Shown: positions 7,648-16,815 of the stretch, piece by piece
Position numbering within the stretch: position 1 is the stretch's first letter
Layout of the letters: the number at the start of each line of letters is the position of its first letter
Assembly (NCBI GenBank): GCA_902789735.1
Contig: CADAOZ010000011.1
Coordinates: forward strand, 20,920-84,919
Length of the DNA: 64,000 nt
DNA from: an uncultured Lachnospiraceae bacterium
GTDB lineage: Bacteria > Bacillota > Clostridia > Lachnospirales > Lachnospiraceae
Direction: 5' to 3'
Notes under the pieces: generated by a model
The model's input: only the letters and a program-made list of their open reading frames with translations
What the model was told of the DNA's origin: nothing
Database searches by the model: none
Program-made: the position numbers and the translations under genes

Positions 7648-9487
7648 CGGCAGTGTTTTCCTCCTGCCCTTCTTCCTCTGCATTGGCCGCAGTATCTGCA
7701 GTCCCGGTATCCTCAGCCGCAGAATCCGCGGACTGTTCTTTTGCAGCTGCGGCATCCTCCGTTTCCTCTGCTGCGGAAGCATCGTCTGCGGCCTGCAGGC
7801 GGTAGACACGGTAAGCGGTGCCGATCCGGTCAGTCTCGGTGACGGCTGCGCTAATACCATAATGTTCCTGCACGTACAGGGCGATCTCTTCCGGGATATC
7901 TTCCTGTCCGGTGATCAGATAAATCCGGTCATTTTCGGTGATGGAACGGAACAGCGTATAGGCGTCTTCTGTTCCGTAGGCAGCCAGGCGGTGTTCAAAA
8001 CGTCCGCTGAAGCTGTCCCTTCCGCCCAGATCGATCAGGTTGGAGGGATATTTATCTGCTGTATGGCCGATAACAGGAAGTCCCTTTTGCAGATCGTACG
8101 CCGCGTCAGATGTACAGCAGAAGAGGCTGTCGGTATGGGCGGCCAGATAGTTTCTCAGTTCGCTGCCGTGACCGGCCGTATCCGGTGTGAGCCTGGAAAA
8201 GTAGACGGTCCCGAACAGATAGCAGACGGCGACCAGGACGGCTGCCTGTACGATCATGACGGTCAGAGTCCGGTCGGTTTCCGTTTCTTCATTTTTCTCA
8301 CGGACTGAAACGCCCAGGATCACAAGAATCTCCAGAAGACCCAGGATCAGCAGCGGCAGCATCAGCCGGCTGAAGACCATCCGGAAGAAATAGAGGGAGC
8401 CGGTCATGGCGCAGGTAATCACGCCCGACAAAAGGATCAGGCCCAGATCCCGCCATTTTGCCCGGCCAAACAGGCCCAGCAGGACAGCAGCAGCCATGGC
8501 GCCGGCAGGCAGGAATAGGAACAGATCCACATTGGTCAGGATGGAGTCCAGAATGGCCCGGGCGTCGAATTCGAAGCGTTCATGAATGTTGATTCCCTCG
8601 GCCAGGGTCAGAAGTTTCTGGGTTCCGAAAGCGGCGGTATCTGCGAAGGTATGATTCTCCATCAGGGCAATATCATTTTCTGTCCAGGAGATATTTCTAT
8701 ATAGATCGGCATATTCAGTCCGGTCCGGCAGATCCGCTGTCTGGATCAGGTAACTGGCGTCTGCCCAGGAAGCGTAGCTGCCCCAGGGATCCCCGTAAAT
8801 TCTTTGCAGCCGTGCCCCTGTGGTCATAAAAGCCCCGGCCCAGACCGCCGCCATCAGGATAATGGCCGCCAGCCAGCGGATACCATTATGATCCATCAGG
8901 CCTCTGAGGAAGAGAGGCAGCAGCAGCAGGATCGCGGCGGGAAGAACACTCAGCCGCAGCCCGCAGCCGCCGATGATCAGCAGGATCCCCAGGAGCCAGG
9001 AAAAGAGTCTGGATACAATATGGTCACTGCTGCGGATGCCAAAGACCGTCATAATACCGCTTCCTGCAGCCAGGAAAGCAATGGTCAGATAATTGAACTC
9101 CAGCAGGGCGGAGACCATGAATACATATATGACCAGGTGGAACAGGACGGTATCAGCCCTTTTGGTGACCAGCCAGTGCATGGAAGTAAAAGATAAAAAG
9201 CAGAGGCCCATCAGAAAAGCGCTGTAGATGTTGAAAACTTCCAGAGCTGCTCCGGCCCGGGCCAGAGCGGTCGTCAGCAGAGCGCTCAGGTAATACTGGG
9301 CGGTCTGATCGGCGCCTGTTCCCATGGCGCCGCCGGTGATGCCGGCCTGCAGGTAATCCGCGTCCGAGCTGAAAGGTACTTTCAGCATAAAAAAGAAGAG
9401 CAGACAGAGCAGCAGCGTAACCATCGTATAAATAAGAAAAAGCCATATACCCCATTTCTGACCGGTTTTAGCTTCCTGATTTTCCAT
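7640..9487 (-). CDS. Large polytopic membrane protein, unknown function
   Basis: 615 residues. An N-terminal membrane segment (about 15-36) is followed by a loop with SSDADYLQAG, then around ten further hydrophobic segments up to about residue 430, a roughly 160-residue soluble domain, and an Ala/Glu-rich acidic tail. The overall shape, with an acidic loop after the first helix and a soluble C-terminal domain, recalls GT-C glycosyltransferases, but I see no decisive motif and give no function. The start is taken at the ATG at 9487 with AAGGA ten bases upstream; a TTG two codons earlier is also possible. It is coupled to the downstream YihY gene by an eight-base overlap. Confidence 0.7.
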   Translation of the reverse strand: MENQEAKTGQKWGIWLFLIYTMVTLLLCLLFFFMLKVPFSSDADYLQAGITGGAMGTGADQTAQYYLSALLTTALARAGAALEVFNIYSAFLMGLCFLSFTSMHWLVTKRADTVLFHLVIYVFMVSALLEFNYLTIAFLAAGSGIMTVFGIRSSDHIVSRLFSWLLGILLIIGGCGLRLSVLPAAILLLLPLFLRGLMDHNGIRWLAAIILMAAVWAGAFMTTGARLQRIYGDPWGSYASWADASYLIQTADLPDRTEYADLYRNISWTENDIALMENHTFADTAAFGTQKLLTLAEGINIHERFEFDARAILDSILTNVDLFLFLPAGAMAAAVLLGLFGRAKWRDLGLILLSGVITCAMTGSLYFFRMVFSRLMLPLLILGLLEILVILGVSVREKNEETETDRTLTVMIVQAAVLVAVCYLFGTVYFSRLTPDTAGHGSELRNYLAAHTDSLFCCTSDAAYDLQKGLPVIGHTADKYPSNLIDLGGRDSFSGRFEHRLAAYGTEDAYTLFRSITENDRIYLITGQEDIPEEIALYVQEHYGISAAVTETDRIGTAYRVYRLQAADDASAAEETEDAAAAKEQSADSAAEDTGTADTAANAEEEGQEENTADE

Positions 9488-9529
9488 GATCAAACATTCC
9501 TTCCTTTTTTTATAATTTAAGCATCTCTT

Positions 9530-9558
9530 ATTTTACATTTTTTCGGGGCAGGTGTCAT
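9530..9558 (-). promoter_or_regulatory. Promoter for the polytopic protein-yihY pair
   Basis: Minus-strand ATGACA (9558-9553), a 17-base spacer and TAAAAT (9535-9530) sit about 43 bases upstream of the 9487 start. The 319-base gap also carries the divergent lipoprotein promoter; nothing else coding was seen. Confidence 0.55.
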
Positions 9559-9734
9559 CTGTTAGACAATATTCTGTCAGAAGCTTTTGGCGGGGGAGCC
9601 GGCGGCAGAAATACTATTATGATCATCCTGCGTGAAGTTGGAAAAGAAAGCTATGCAAAACAGTAAAAAAATATACGTTTTAAAAAATCCAAATGGGTAA
9701 AAGGTTAAAAAACAAAAAATTTTTTTGGAATCCA

Positions 9735-9743
9735 TGCTATAAT
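9735..9743 (+). promoter_or_regulatory. Extended -10 promoter for the lipoprotein gene
   Basis: TGCTATAAT forms an extended -10 element with no good -35 box. Downstream, AAGGAG (9755-9760) and CTCCTT (9765-9770) form a small hairpin in the leader that would hide an SD-like sequence. Confidence 0.55.
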
Positions 9744-9806
9744 AGGCAATATTAAAGGAGGCAACTCCTTCGTAGTGTTCATTTTTCATAAAAAAAGGAG
9801 ATTATT

Positions 9807-10526
9807 ATGAGAAAGAAAAACGAAATCACACGTAAGCTCGCGCTGCTCCTGTGTGCCGTTCTGGCAGCAGGCGTGGTCATCACAGGCTGTGGTTCTTCCT
9901 CCAGCACGTCCGCGCCTGCGGAAGAGGCGACCGAAGCTGTCAGTGAAGTGACCGAGGAAACGACCGAAGCTGTCAGCGAAGCAGCAGAGGAAGAAGTTCC
10001 CGTCGTAGAGGAGACTGCGACCACAGAAGCAGCTGCACTCAGCGCTACTGCAGCGGAAGGCGCCACTGTCGCCGCGATCAACGATGCAGCTTTCGCCCAG
10101 GTATTTAATGGCGGCGTCATCACAGACGTCACATCCGCCGGGGAGGAGACGACAGTAGAAGCTCAGGAGATTACAGAGGATACGATTAACGCTGCCGCTT
10201 CCATGACAAAAGGTGATGTCTACCAGGACAACCCCAGCGTTTCTCTTCCCAAGCTGACACCTCCTTTCACAACGCCTGAGCAGTCCCTGATTTATCTGAT
10301 GGATTATATCCGCACTTCTTCCTACACCCAGGATGTCTATATTTACGGCGGATATGAGAACGGCATCGACCTCTTTGTTCTCTGCAGCGTTGGCGGCAAG
10401 AAGATCGGCGTCGATACGATCTATGAGAGCGATCTGACGAATGCCAGAGCTTTCGGCGTTATGAGAAACAACGGCGCAATTGCCTCTGCTGATGAATATG
10501 GCAATTCCAAGATTGAGAAATACTGA
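9807..10526 (+). CDS. Secreted lipoprotein, unknown function
   Basis: 239 residues. A basic N-terminus and hydrophobic core end in ITGC with the lipobox cysteine near residue 28, so it should be lipid-anchored outside the membrane. Residues 30-75 are Ser/Thr/Glu/Ala-rich and likely a flexible tether. The C-terminal half, from about KGDVYQDNPS, looks folded (YTQDVYIYGGYENGIDLFVL, then GVDTIYESDL) and matches nothing I recognise. A strong GGAG lies before the start. The gene is monocistronic, with an extended -10 promoter upstream and a terminator downstream. AT-richer codons than its neighbours hint at high expression. Confidence 0.75.
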   Translation: MRKKNEITRKLALLLCAVLAAGVVITGCGSSSSTSAPAEEATEAVSEVTEETTEAVSEAAEEEVPVVEETATTEAAALSATAAEGATVAAINDAAFAQVFNGGVITDVTSAGEETTVEAQEITEDTINAAASMTKGDVYQDNPSVSLPKLTPPFTTPEQSLIYLMDYIRTSSYTQDVYIYGGYENGIDLFVLCSVGGKKIGVDTIYESDLTNARAFGVMRNNGAIASADEYGNSKIEKY

Positions 10527-10600
10527 TTTTGAAACGGATCGTCCCTGAAAGGCTGGTACGCAAAGCCTGACGGGCGTAAATCTGTATAACAGAACCAGCG

Positions 10601-10640
10601 GACAGACCGGCAGGAAAACTGCCGGTCTGTTTGCTTTGTT
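10601..10640 (+). terminator. Terminator after the lipoprotein gene
   Basis: CAGACCGGCAG (10603-10613) pairs with CTGCCGGTCTG (10619-10629), followed by a T-rich TTTGCTTTGTT. It overlaps the start of the next promoter. Confidence 0.75.
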
Positions 10641-10660
10641 CTGCCGGAATCTGCTACAAT
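10631..10660 (+). promoter_or_regulatory. Promoter for ygiQ-like gene
   Basis: TTGCTT (10631-10636), an 18-base spacer and TACAAT (10655-10660) with an extended TG at 10652. Transcription would begin near 10667, which rules out the longer in-frame start at 10659 and supports 10716. Confidence 0.5.
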
Positions 10661-10715
10661 GGCAGGACAGAAGAAGCATAAAAGGAGCCTGGTATCCTTT
10701 CAGGGAAGGAATGAT

Positions 10716-12719
10716 ATGAGTCTGGGATTTTTACCTGTGAATCGGAAAGATATGAAAGAAGCCGGCCTGGACAGGCTGGATTTTGTATATGTCTGCGGGG
10801 ACGCCTATGTGGATCATCCCAGCTTCGGCAGTGCCATTATCGGCAGGATCCTGCAGGCCCATGGCTATTCGGTGGGCATGATCTGCCAGCCTGACTGGAA
10901 GGATCCGGCAAGTATCGGGATTCTGGGAGAGCCCCGTCTGGGATTCCTGGTCTCTTCCGGCAATATGGATTCCATGGTCAACCATTATACCGTCTCCCGC
11001 CGGCGCCGGCAGAAGGATGCCTACAGTCCCGGCGGCCTTATGGGCAAACGGCCTGACTACGCGGTCATTGTCTACTGCAACCTGATCCGCAGGACTTACA
11101 AACATACACCCATCATTATCGGAGGGATCGAAGCCAGCCTGCGCCGGCTGGGCCATTATGATTACTGGTCCGATAAGGTACGCCGTTCGATCCTGCTGGA
11201 TTCCGGCGCGGACCTTGTCTCCTATGGGATGGGAGAACACAGCATTATTGAGATTGCTGACGCCCTGGATTCCGGTCTGGATGTCAGGGACGTGACTTTT
11301 ATCAGAGGGACCGTCTTCAAGACCAGAGACGCCTCTTATAAAGAAGAGGCCCTGGTCCTGCCTTCTTTTGAGGAGATTCTGCGGGATAAGGAGGCCTACG
11401 CACGCAGCTATGCCATCCAGCACAGGAATACGGACCCTTTCCGGGCCAAAAAGCTCTGTGAGACCTATGACGGCAGCCTGTTCGTGATTCAGAATCCGCC
11501 GGCCATGCCCCTGACGACCCGGGAGATGGATGATGTTTATGCCCTTCCCTATATGCGGGCCTGGCATCCCTCCTACGATGAGGCCGGCGGTGTCCCGGCC
11601 CTTTCGGAGATCAAATTCTCCCTGACTTCCAACCGGGGCTGTTTTGGGGACTGCAATTTCTGTGCCCTTACCTTTCATGAGGGAAGGATCGTGCAGGCCA
11701 GGAGCCATGATTCGATCCTGGAGGAAGCCAGAGCCTGTATCGGGGATCCTGATTTTAAGGGATATATCCACGATGTCGGCGGCCCGACCGCGGAATTCCG
11801 CAGGCCGGCCTGCAGTAAGCAGATGAAAGTGGGGGCCTGTCAGGACCGCAAATGTCTGTATCCGGAGCCCTGCCCCAATCTGGAGGTCGACCACAAAGAC
11901 TATCTGGCCCTGCTGAAGAAGATCCGGTCTCTGCCGGGCGTCAAAAAAGTCTTTGTCAGGTCGGGCTTCCGTTTTGATTATCTGATGGCGGACAGAAACC
12001 GGGAATTTCTGCGGGAGCTGGTGGAACATCATGTCAGCGGTCAGCTGCGGACGGCGCCCGAGCATATATCAGACAATGTGCTCAGACGGATGGGTAAACC
12101 TTCGGTGGATGTCTATAACGCTTTTGTCCGGGAATTTGAAAAACTGAATCGGAAACTGCAGAAAAAACAGTATATCGTACCCTATCTGATGTCCTCTCAT
12201 CCGGGCAGTACCATGAAGGACGCCATTGCGCTGGCGGAATATATCCGGGAACTCGGGTATATGCCGGAACAGGTCCAGGATTTTTATCCGACCCCCGGCA
12301 CGGTATCCACCTGCATGTACTATACCGGGCTGGATCCTCTGACCATGGAGAAAGTCTATGTGGCCGTGGATCCCCATGAAAAGGCCATGCAGAGGGCTCT
12401 GATCCAGTACAGGGACCCGGTCAACTACGATCTGGTCAAAGAAGCCCTGCTTCGGGAAGGGCGTCAGGATCTGATCGGATTCGGGGAAAAATGCCTGATC
12501 CCGCCCAGAAAAATCAGCCGCCGGCCGGCTGCCGGCCGGGGGAAACATACAGAGCGGAGAGCGGAAGCCGGACATATACGGACTCCGGACAGACACGAGA
12601 GCAGGCAGGGCAGGAGCAGCGCTTCCGGCAGACCGGCCGCCGGACGACATCAGGGCAGCGCCGCCGGACGCGGGAAAAAAGCTGCGGGCCGGACCGGACG
12701 GCGCTCCGGAAAGAGATAA
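10716..12719 (+). CDS. ygiQ: YgiQ family (UPF0313) radical SAM protein
   Basis: 667 residues. The N-terminal domain shows the family opening (FLPVNRKDMKEAGLDRLDFV, then GDAYVDHPSFG), and the radical-SAM cluster is C309-x3-C313-x2-C316 (GCFGDCNFCAL). A second cysteine set (CSKQMKVGACQDRKCLYPEPC) follows near residue 365, as in other members. The last 60 residues are a basic Arg/Gly/Ala-rich tail, probably disordered and possibly RNA-binding. The family's reaction is not established. The start at 10716 matches where homologues begin and has AGGAA upstream. It stands alone between its own promoter and a terminator. Confidence 0.92.
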   Translation: MSLGFLPVNRKDMKEAGLDRLDFVYVCGDAYVDHPSFGSAIIGRILQAHGYSVGMICQPDWKDPASIGILGEPRLGFLVSSGNMDSMVNHYTVSRRRRQKDAYSPGGLMGKRPDYAVIVYCNLIRRTYKHTPIIIGGIEASLRRLGHYDYWSDKVRRSILLDSGADLVSYGMGEHSIIEIADALDSGLDVRDVTFIRGTVFKTRDASYKEEALVLPSFEEILRDKEAYARSYAIQHRNTDPFRAKKLCETYDGSLFVIQNPPAMPLTTREMDDVYALPYMRAWHPSYDEAGGVPALSEIKFSLTSNRGCFGDCNFCALTFHEGRIVQARSHDSILEEARACIGDPDFKGYIHDVGGPTAEFRRPACSKQMKVGACQDRKCLYPEPCPNLEVDHKDYLALLKKIRSLPGVKKVFVRSGFRFDYLMADRNREFLRELVEHHVSGQLRTAPEHISDNVLRRMGKPSVDVYNAFVREFEKLNRKLQKKQYIVPYLMSSHPGSTMKDAIALAEYIRELGYMPEQVQDFYPTPGTVSTCMYYTGLDPLTMEKVYVAVDPHEKAMQRALIQYRDPVNYDLVKEALLREGRQDLIGFGEKCLIPPRKISRRPAAGRGKHTERRAEAGHIRTPDRHESRQGRSSASGRPAAGRHQGSAAGRGKKAAGRTGRRSGKR

Positions 12720-12744
12720 CAGAAAGATACAGAAAACGACTGAA

Positions 12745-12794
12745 AAAATCCCCTTACGGCCTCCTGCGGAAGCCATAAGGGGAATGCTGTTTTT
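12745..12794. terminator. Terminator between ygiQ and the NlpC/P60 gene
   Basis: CCCCTTACGGC (12750-12760) pairs with GCCATAAGGGG (12772-12782); an A run lies on one side and GTTTTT on the other, so it can serve both converging genes. Confidence 0.7.
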
Positions 12795-12852
12795 GGAAGT
12801 ATAGTGTCAGACAGCAGGACAGGAATACGGTCAGCCGGTCTGTCCGGCCCGG

Positions 12853-13623
12853 CTATTTGATGATCCTGCGGATACAGGCGATCGTTCTGTAATTGGCATA
12901 GGAGATCTTGATTCCGTCCCTGCGGTTGGCGGCATGCACGATCTTGTTATTGCCGATGTAGACAGCCACATGACCGGAATAGAAAATCAGGTCGCCGGGT
13001 TTTGCGGCCTTCAGGTTTTTGACGCTTTTGCCGTAAGCGCGCTGAGACCTGTCATAATGGGGCAGATAATAGCCGAAATGCTTATAGACCGCTTTGGTAA
13101 ATCCGGAACAGTCAGCCCCCCGGGTCAGGCTTTCACCGCCCCATACATAAGGATTGCCGACGAACTGGACCGCGTATTTGGCGACTTCCTTTCCTGTCGC
13201 TTTAGCGGCCTTTTTGGAGTCGGCGGCCTTCTGGGCCGATTGCTTTTTCTTTTTGTCGGCGGCCTGATCAGCTTTATCCGTATTTCCGGATTTGGAATTT
13301 TCCACCACATATGTACGGTATACATATCCTGTGGTCCCGTTGAACTTTACTTTCAGCCATTTACCGCCGTCATCTTTTACGACGGTCAGCTTCTGGCCGT
13401 TATAGAGGCTGCGGATCACGGCGTACCCCATGCCGGGGCCGGACCGCATGTTAAGGGAAGTCTTTACCTTAACGGTGACTGTCTGACCTGCTTCCGCCGC
13501 GTAAGCGCTGACCGGCGGCGGTGTCAGGGGTCCGCTCAGCACGGACAGACAGAGAAACAGGACGATGAGTATTCGGATTTTATTGATCAACTTTGCTGAC
13601 AAAGCAGTATACCCCTCAAACAT
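12853..13623 (-). CDS. Secreted SH3b-NlpC/P60 cell-wall hydrolase
   Basis: 256 residues: signal peptide (about 1-43, cleavage after AYA), one bacterial SH3 domain (about 48-107, SLNMRSGPGMGYAVI), a Lys/Ala-rich linker, and an NlpC/P60 domain (about 146-256). The catalytic set is visible as C172 (ADCSGF), H218 (SGHVAVY) and H230 (NKIVHA). These enzymes cut gamma-D-Glu-diaminopimelate or related peptide bonds in peptidoglycan outside the cell. The start at 13623 is chosen because the promoter places transcription near 13679, which would exclude the longer ATG at 13680. It is probably monocistronic. Confidence 0.9.
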   Translation of the reverse strand: MFEGYTALSAKLINKIRILIVLFLCLSVLSGPLTPPPVSAYAAEAGQTVTVKVKTSLNMRSGPGMGYAVIRSLYNGQKLTVVKDDGGKWLKVKFNGTTGYVYRTYVVENSKSGNTDKADQAADKKKKQSAQKAADSKKAAKATGKEVAKYAVQFVGNPYVWGGESLTRGADCSGFTKAVYKHFGYYLPHYDRSQRAYGKSVKNLKAAKPGDLIFYSGHVAVYIGNNKIVHAANRRDGIKISYANYRTIACIRRIIK

Positions 13624-13685
13624 GATATTGTGCCTAAACACAAAGAAAAGCCCATATATTGCGGAATTGTTACATTCCATTACAA

Positions 13686-13714
13686 ATATTACCCGTTTGA
13701 TATAAGTGTGTCAA
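13686..13714 (-). promoter_or_regulatory. Promoter for the NlpC/P60 gene
   Basis: A consensus minus-strand TTGACA (13714-13709), exact 17-base spacer and TAATAT (13691-13686). The 369-base gap between the two divergent genes holds this and a weak plus-strand TACAAT at 13936 before the SGNH gene; I see nothing else in it. Confidence 0.75.
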
Positions 13715-13992
13715 CTGAAAATTGATGTGCAGCAAAGTTATATGTTTAGTTAATTCTGGCCTGATTGGTAAGATTATCTGATTCGCTCATAAAATCATAT
13801 TATTATCAGTCAATTTGAGGAAAACCAATATAAACACAGACAGTTTTGCGGCGGAATGGACGGGAAGACGCAGCTCCATACCGCGGGCCGGCGGGAAACC
13901 GGATGGAAAATAAAGACTTTATCTGAAGAAGATGATACAATAGCATAGGTCCCACGCAGGGGGCGGATGTAAACAGAAGGCTGGAGTAAGTC

Positions 13993-14757
13993 ATGCGCAG
14001 AAACGGACAGTATAAGCAACAATATGGAAAAAAAACCGGCAGGAGCCGGCCTGCAGCCTGCATCGCCATGCTTCTGACGATCGTCATGCTGCTGACAGGC
14101 GGCTGCGGCTATTCGACCAGCCGGAAACAGGAGCAGGAGAACAGGATCTGTTCGGTTGTCTGCATCGGAGACAGCCTCACCTATGGAACCGGGGCAAATG
14201 ACCCGATCAGTCAATCATATCCGGCGGTACTTGGGGATATACTGGGACCGGGCTATACAGTTGCCGGGTATGGTCAGGACGGAGCCATTGTAACCAGCGG
14301 CAGAAAGCGGTCCTATGACAGGACAGACTGTTATAAAGAAAGCGTGGTCTCTCATGCCGACATACTGGTCGTTCTTCTGGGCCTGAATGATTCGAAAGAG
14401 TATTACTGGGACGGACCGGTCAAGTTCCGGGCCCAGTATGAGAATCTGCTGGACAGCTATCTGCTCCGGGACAGGCATACACGGATCATGCTCTGTACCT
14501 GTCCGGAAGGACTGTATATTGACGGACAGACGGAAGGCCCGGCCCGTTTTCATATAGAGCCGGCCAATGCCAGAATAATCAATAAAGTGATCCGTGAGGT
14601 GGCACTGGACAGAAAGCTTCCCCTGGTGGATCTGGCAGGACTGGCCGCGAAGCATCCGGAATGGTTTGCGGAGGATGGCATTCACCCGGACGCCGCGGGC
14701 TATGCCGCAATGGCCGGAATGATAGGCGTTGCGATTACCCAAACAGGAAATGACTGA
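13993..14757 (+). CDS. SGNH/GDSL hydrolase, probable lipoprotein
   Basis: 254 residues. The N-terminus is basic, followed by a hydrophobic segment ending LLTGGC, with C38 as a likely but not ideal lipobox cysteine. The SGNH motifs are complete: GDSLTYGTG with the nucleophile S61, a Gly in the YGQDG block, GLND (block III) and DGIHPD (block V). It should act on an ester at the outer face of the membrane, perhaps a deacylase of lipid or cell-wall sugars; the substrate is unknown. A surface-protein remnant begins in another frame at its 3' end, so the end of the gene may mark a rearrangement point. Confidence 0.87.
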   Translation: MRRNGQYKQQYGKKTGRSRPAACIAMLLTIVMLLTGGCGYSTSRKQEQENRICSVVCIGDSLTYGTGANDPISQSYPAVLGDILGPGYTVAGYGQDGAIVTSGRKRSYDRTDCYKESVVSHADILVVLLGLNDSKEYYWDGPVKFRAQYENLLDSYLLRDRHTRIMLCTCPEGLYIDGQTEGPARFHIEPANARIINKVIREVALDRKLPLVDLAGLAAKHPEWFAEDGIHPDAAGYAAMAGMIGVAITQTGND

Positions 14758-15019
14758 TACGGTCAACGATTCGATACAAGCCCAGTATACTTCCATCGGT
14801 ATTTCCAAGACGGATATTACCGGTGAAAAGGAACTCGCGGGTGCCCACATCCAGATTCTGGATGAAGAGGGCAATGTCGTTGTCGAATGGGATTTCGAAG
14901 CGGAAGCCGCCAGGGTAACAGGCCTTAAGAACGGCGTTACCTACTTCCTGGTTGAGGGCAAAGCGCCTGCAGGCGGAATCCTGGGCCTTGTTGCCAGAAA
15001 GAGAAGAAACACGAAATAA
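14750..15019 (+). pseudogene. Remnant of an SpaA-type, sortase-anchored surface protein
   Basis: Roughly 90 residues read as a SpaA/prealbumin-like repeat of Gram-positive surface proteins: YTSIGISKTDITG, ELAGAHIQILDEEGN, then VTGLKNGVTYFLVEGKAPAG. In intact proteins this would continue as GY and more domains; here it jumps at once into GGILGLVARKRRNTK, which looks like the membrane helix end and charged tail of an LPXTG-type sorting signal. There is no LPXTG, no full helix and no signal peptide. The piece overlaps the SGNH gene by a few bases and lacks its own ribosome binding site. Best explained as the scar of a large internal and 5' deletion. Confidence 0.65.
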
Positions 15020-15055
15020 ATAGCGTGTTCCGTAACTCTTAATACAAAGCAATAA

Positions 15056-15104
15056 GACACCCGTCCGGCGGATCTTAAAGATCTGTCGGACGGGTGTCTT
15101 TTAT
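15056..15104. terminator. Bidirectional terminator
   Basis: GACACCCGTCCG pairs with CGGACGGGTGTC across an inner hairpin (GATCTTAAAGATC), followed by TTTT. It separates the surface-protein remnant from the converging exonuclease gene. Confidence 0.8.
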
Positions 15105-15133
15105 AAAAACAGGCGCCGGGAGGCTGGATGGCC

Positions 15134-16540
15134 TCAGCCCTGGCGCCTGCGGTTATACTGACGGCTGCCCCGGGGATTCTGGCGCGCCGGGACCTGCTTT
15201 TCCCTGACGGGTCTGGCTGGTCTGGCGGCGGTCTGGGCGGCTGCCATTCTTTTTTGCCTGGAAGGTGTCGTATTACCCGGCAGACGCTCCAGCATCAGGG
15301 GGCTCCGGGTCTTCTGGGTAATGGTCAGGTCAAAGACCGGCTCCCTCTGATAATACAGGATGAACAGAGGGAACAGCCGGATAAAAAGATCAGCGGTCAC
15401 ATCGGTATCCGTCACTGCGTCATGGAAACGGCCCTTATGAGTGCCGACCCGCATCAGATCAGCTTCCTTCTCCAGAGAAAGAAGCTGGGGATTATCATAC
15501 AGGCTCTGGATCAGAATTGCCACATCTATGAAACGGCCTGACTGCAGGCAGGCAGGTTTTTCAAGGCCGGATCGTTCGTAGATCAGATGCATCAGCTCGA
15601 AATCCTTGCCGGGTGTCTGTCCGCAGATAACGCTGGCTTTGGACAGAAAAGCGTCGATCTTCGCGGCAGCTGCTGCTTCCGGAATTCCTTTCTGCGCCAG
15701 AAAATCCTTTGTGATTCCGGTCAGTTTACTGACATAAGGGGAGATCCGGATATGGTCCGGCAGGCGGATATACATATGAATCTCTTCGCTTTTGATATAT
15801 CTGCTTCCGTTCCAGGTCAGGAGCAGGCCTGCGAACTGCATGGGATAGTCATCCTGCATTTCCAGGTCGATGACAGCAACGGGACCGGTCCGGCCGGCAG
15901 CGGCCGAGAGGAGACCGGTGCGGCGCATCAGGCGGTCCTGTTGTTCCTGCGGCAGTGCGTGATAATGCTCCGGTGAGACACACAGGATATGATCACAGGA
16001 CCTGAATTCCGGACAGGAAGGACAGGCCGGAAGCCAGACCAGATCCTGCAGGGGATCCGGATGGCTGTCATTGGTCCGGGCCGAAGGCAGGACGAACTTA
16101 TGCGGATTGGCACGGCGGAACTTTTCCAGGATCCTGTAGGCGTGATTGAGCACATTGTCGGCAGGCAGGGCCAGCTGACAGGGGGAATGCAGGAGATCCG
16201 CGTCTTCCGGATCCCGGCTCATGCCCAGGATATAGAATCTGCGTCCATCCGCGGGTTCCGTTACCCGGCTGATCCACCATACCGTATCGGAACGGGTCAG
16301 GATCCGGTCCGCTCCGTTCTCTTCCCGGATCAGGTAACAGCGGTCCTCCTCGTTATAAAGCGCGTTTCCGTGGGTATACTCCGGCAGCAGAGCTCCAATG
16401 TCCCCATAGGTAGCCCGCAGGACCTTATAAAGGGCAAAGATCCGGTAAGGCAGGGTATTGACCCGGCTGCCGTAAAAAAGCAGGCGGCCCTGCTGAAAGG
16501 ATTTCTGTATTTGATTTTCCGGGTGTTTCTGGTATTGCAT
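15134..16540 (-). CDS. DEDD-family 3'-5' exonuclease domain protein
   Basis: 468 residues. The central part (about 220-400) is a DnaQ-like exonuclease: D225-x-E227 in AVIDLEM, a GQTPGKDFE segment for the second motif, and HDAVTDTDVTADLF near residue 385 for the H and D of the third, i.e. a DEDDh set. The first 215 residues are not a domain I recognise and contain C173-x2-C176, C182 and C187, a possible zinc site. The last 50 residues are basic (RPVREKQVPARQ) and may bind nucleic acid. Similar exonuclease domains act in DNA repair or RNA trimming. It is a single gene between terminators. Confidence 0.82.
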   Translation of the reverse strand: MQYQKHPENQIQKSFQQGRLLFYGSRVNTLPYRIFALYKVLRATYGDIGALLPEYTHGNALYNEEDRCYLIREENGADRILTRSDTVWWISRVTEPADGRRFYILGMSRDPEDADLLHSPCQLALPADNVLNHAYRILEKFRRANPHKFVLPSARTNDSHPDPLQDLVWLPACPSCPEFRSCDHILCVSPEHYHALPQEQQDRLMRRTGLLSAAAGRTGPVAVIDLEMQDDYPMQFAGLLLTWNGSRYIKSEEIHMYIRLPDHIRISPYVSKLTGITKDFLAQKGIPEAAAAAKIDAFLSKASVICGQTPGKDFELMHLIYERSGLEKPACLQSGRFIDVAILIQSLYDNPQLLSLEKEADLMRVGTHKGRFHDAVTDTDVTADLFIRLFPLFILYYQREPVFDLTITQKTRSPLMLERLPGNTTPSRQKRMAAAQTAARPARPVREKQVPARQNPRGSRQYNRRRQG

Positions 16541-16815
16541 GCTGCTTCTGCCTCACTGAGCGCTGCGGCATCATGACCGCTGCCCTGCTTTTACAGATTG
16601 ATCTGGATTCACAATTACAGTATTTCTAAATCTAACATGAAAAAGACGTCTGTGTAAATAGGCATGTGTCCTAAATTAAGTACCGGCCGGCGGAGGGTTT
16701 TCTGTGGAAGAGTCAGAAGCTCCGTGCTACAATAATAACGGCGGCCGCTTTAAGGCGGTCCGAGTACAAAAGTGGCAGTAAAGGCTGCCGGCAGAGAAAT
16801 AGGGGGCATACAGAC

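Noticed and set aside
9577..9789. 70-residue minus-strand frame in the gap before the lipoprotein gene
   Set aside because: It crosses the promoter and leader of the lipoprotein gene, is low in coding character and has no ribosome site.
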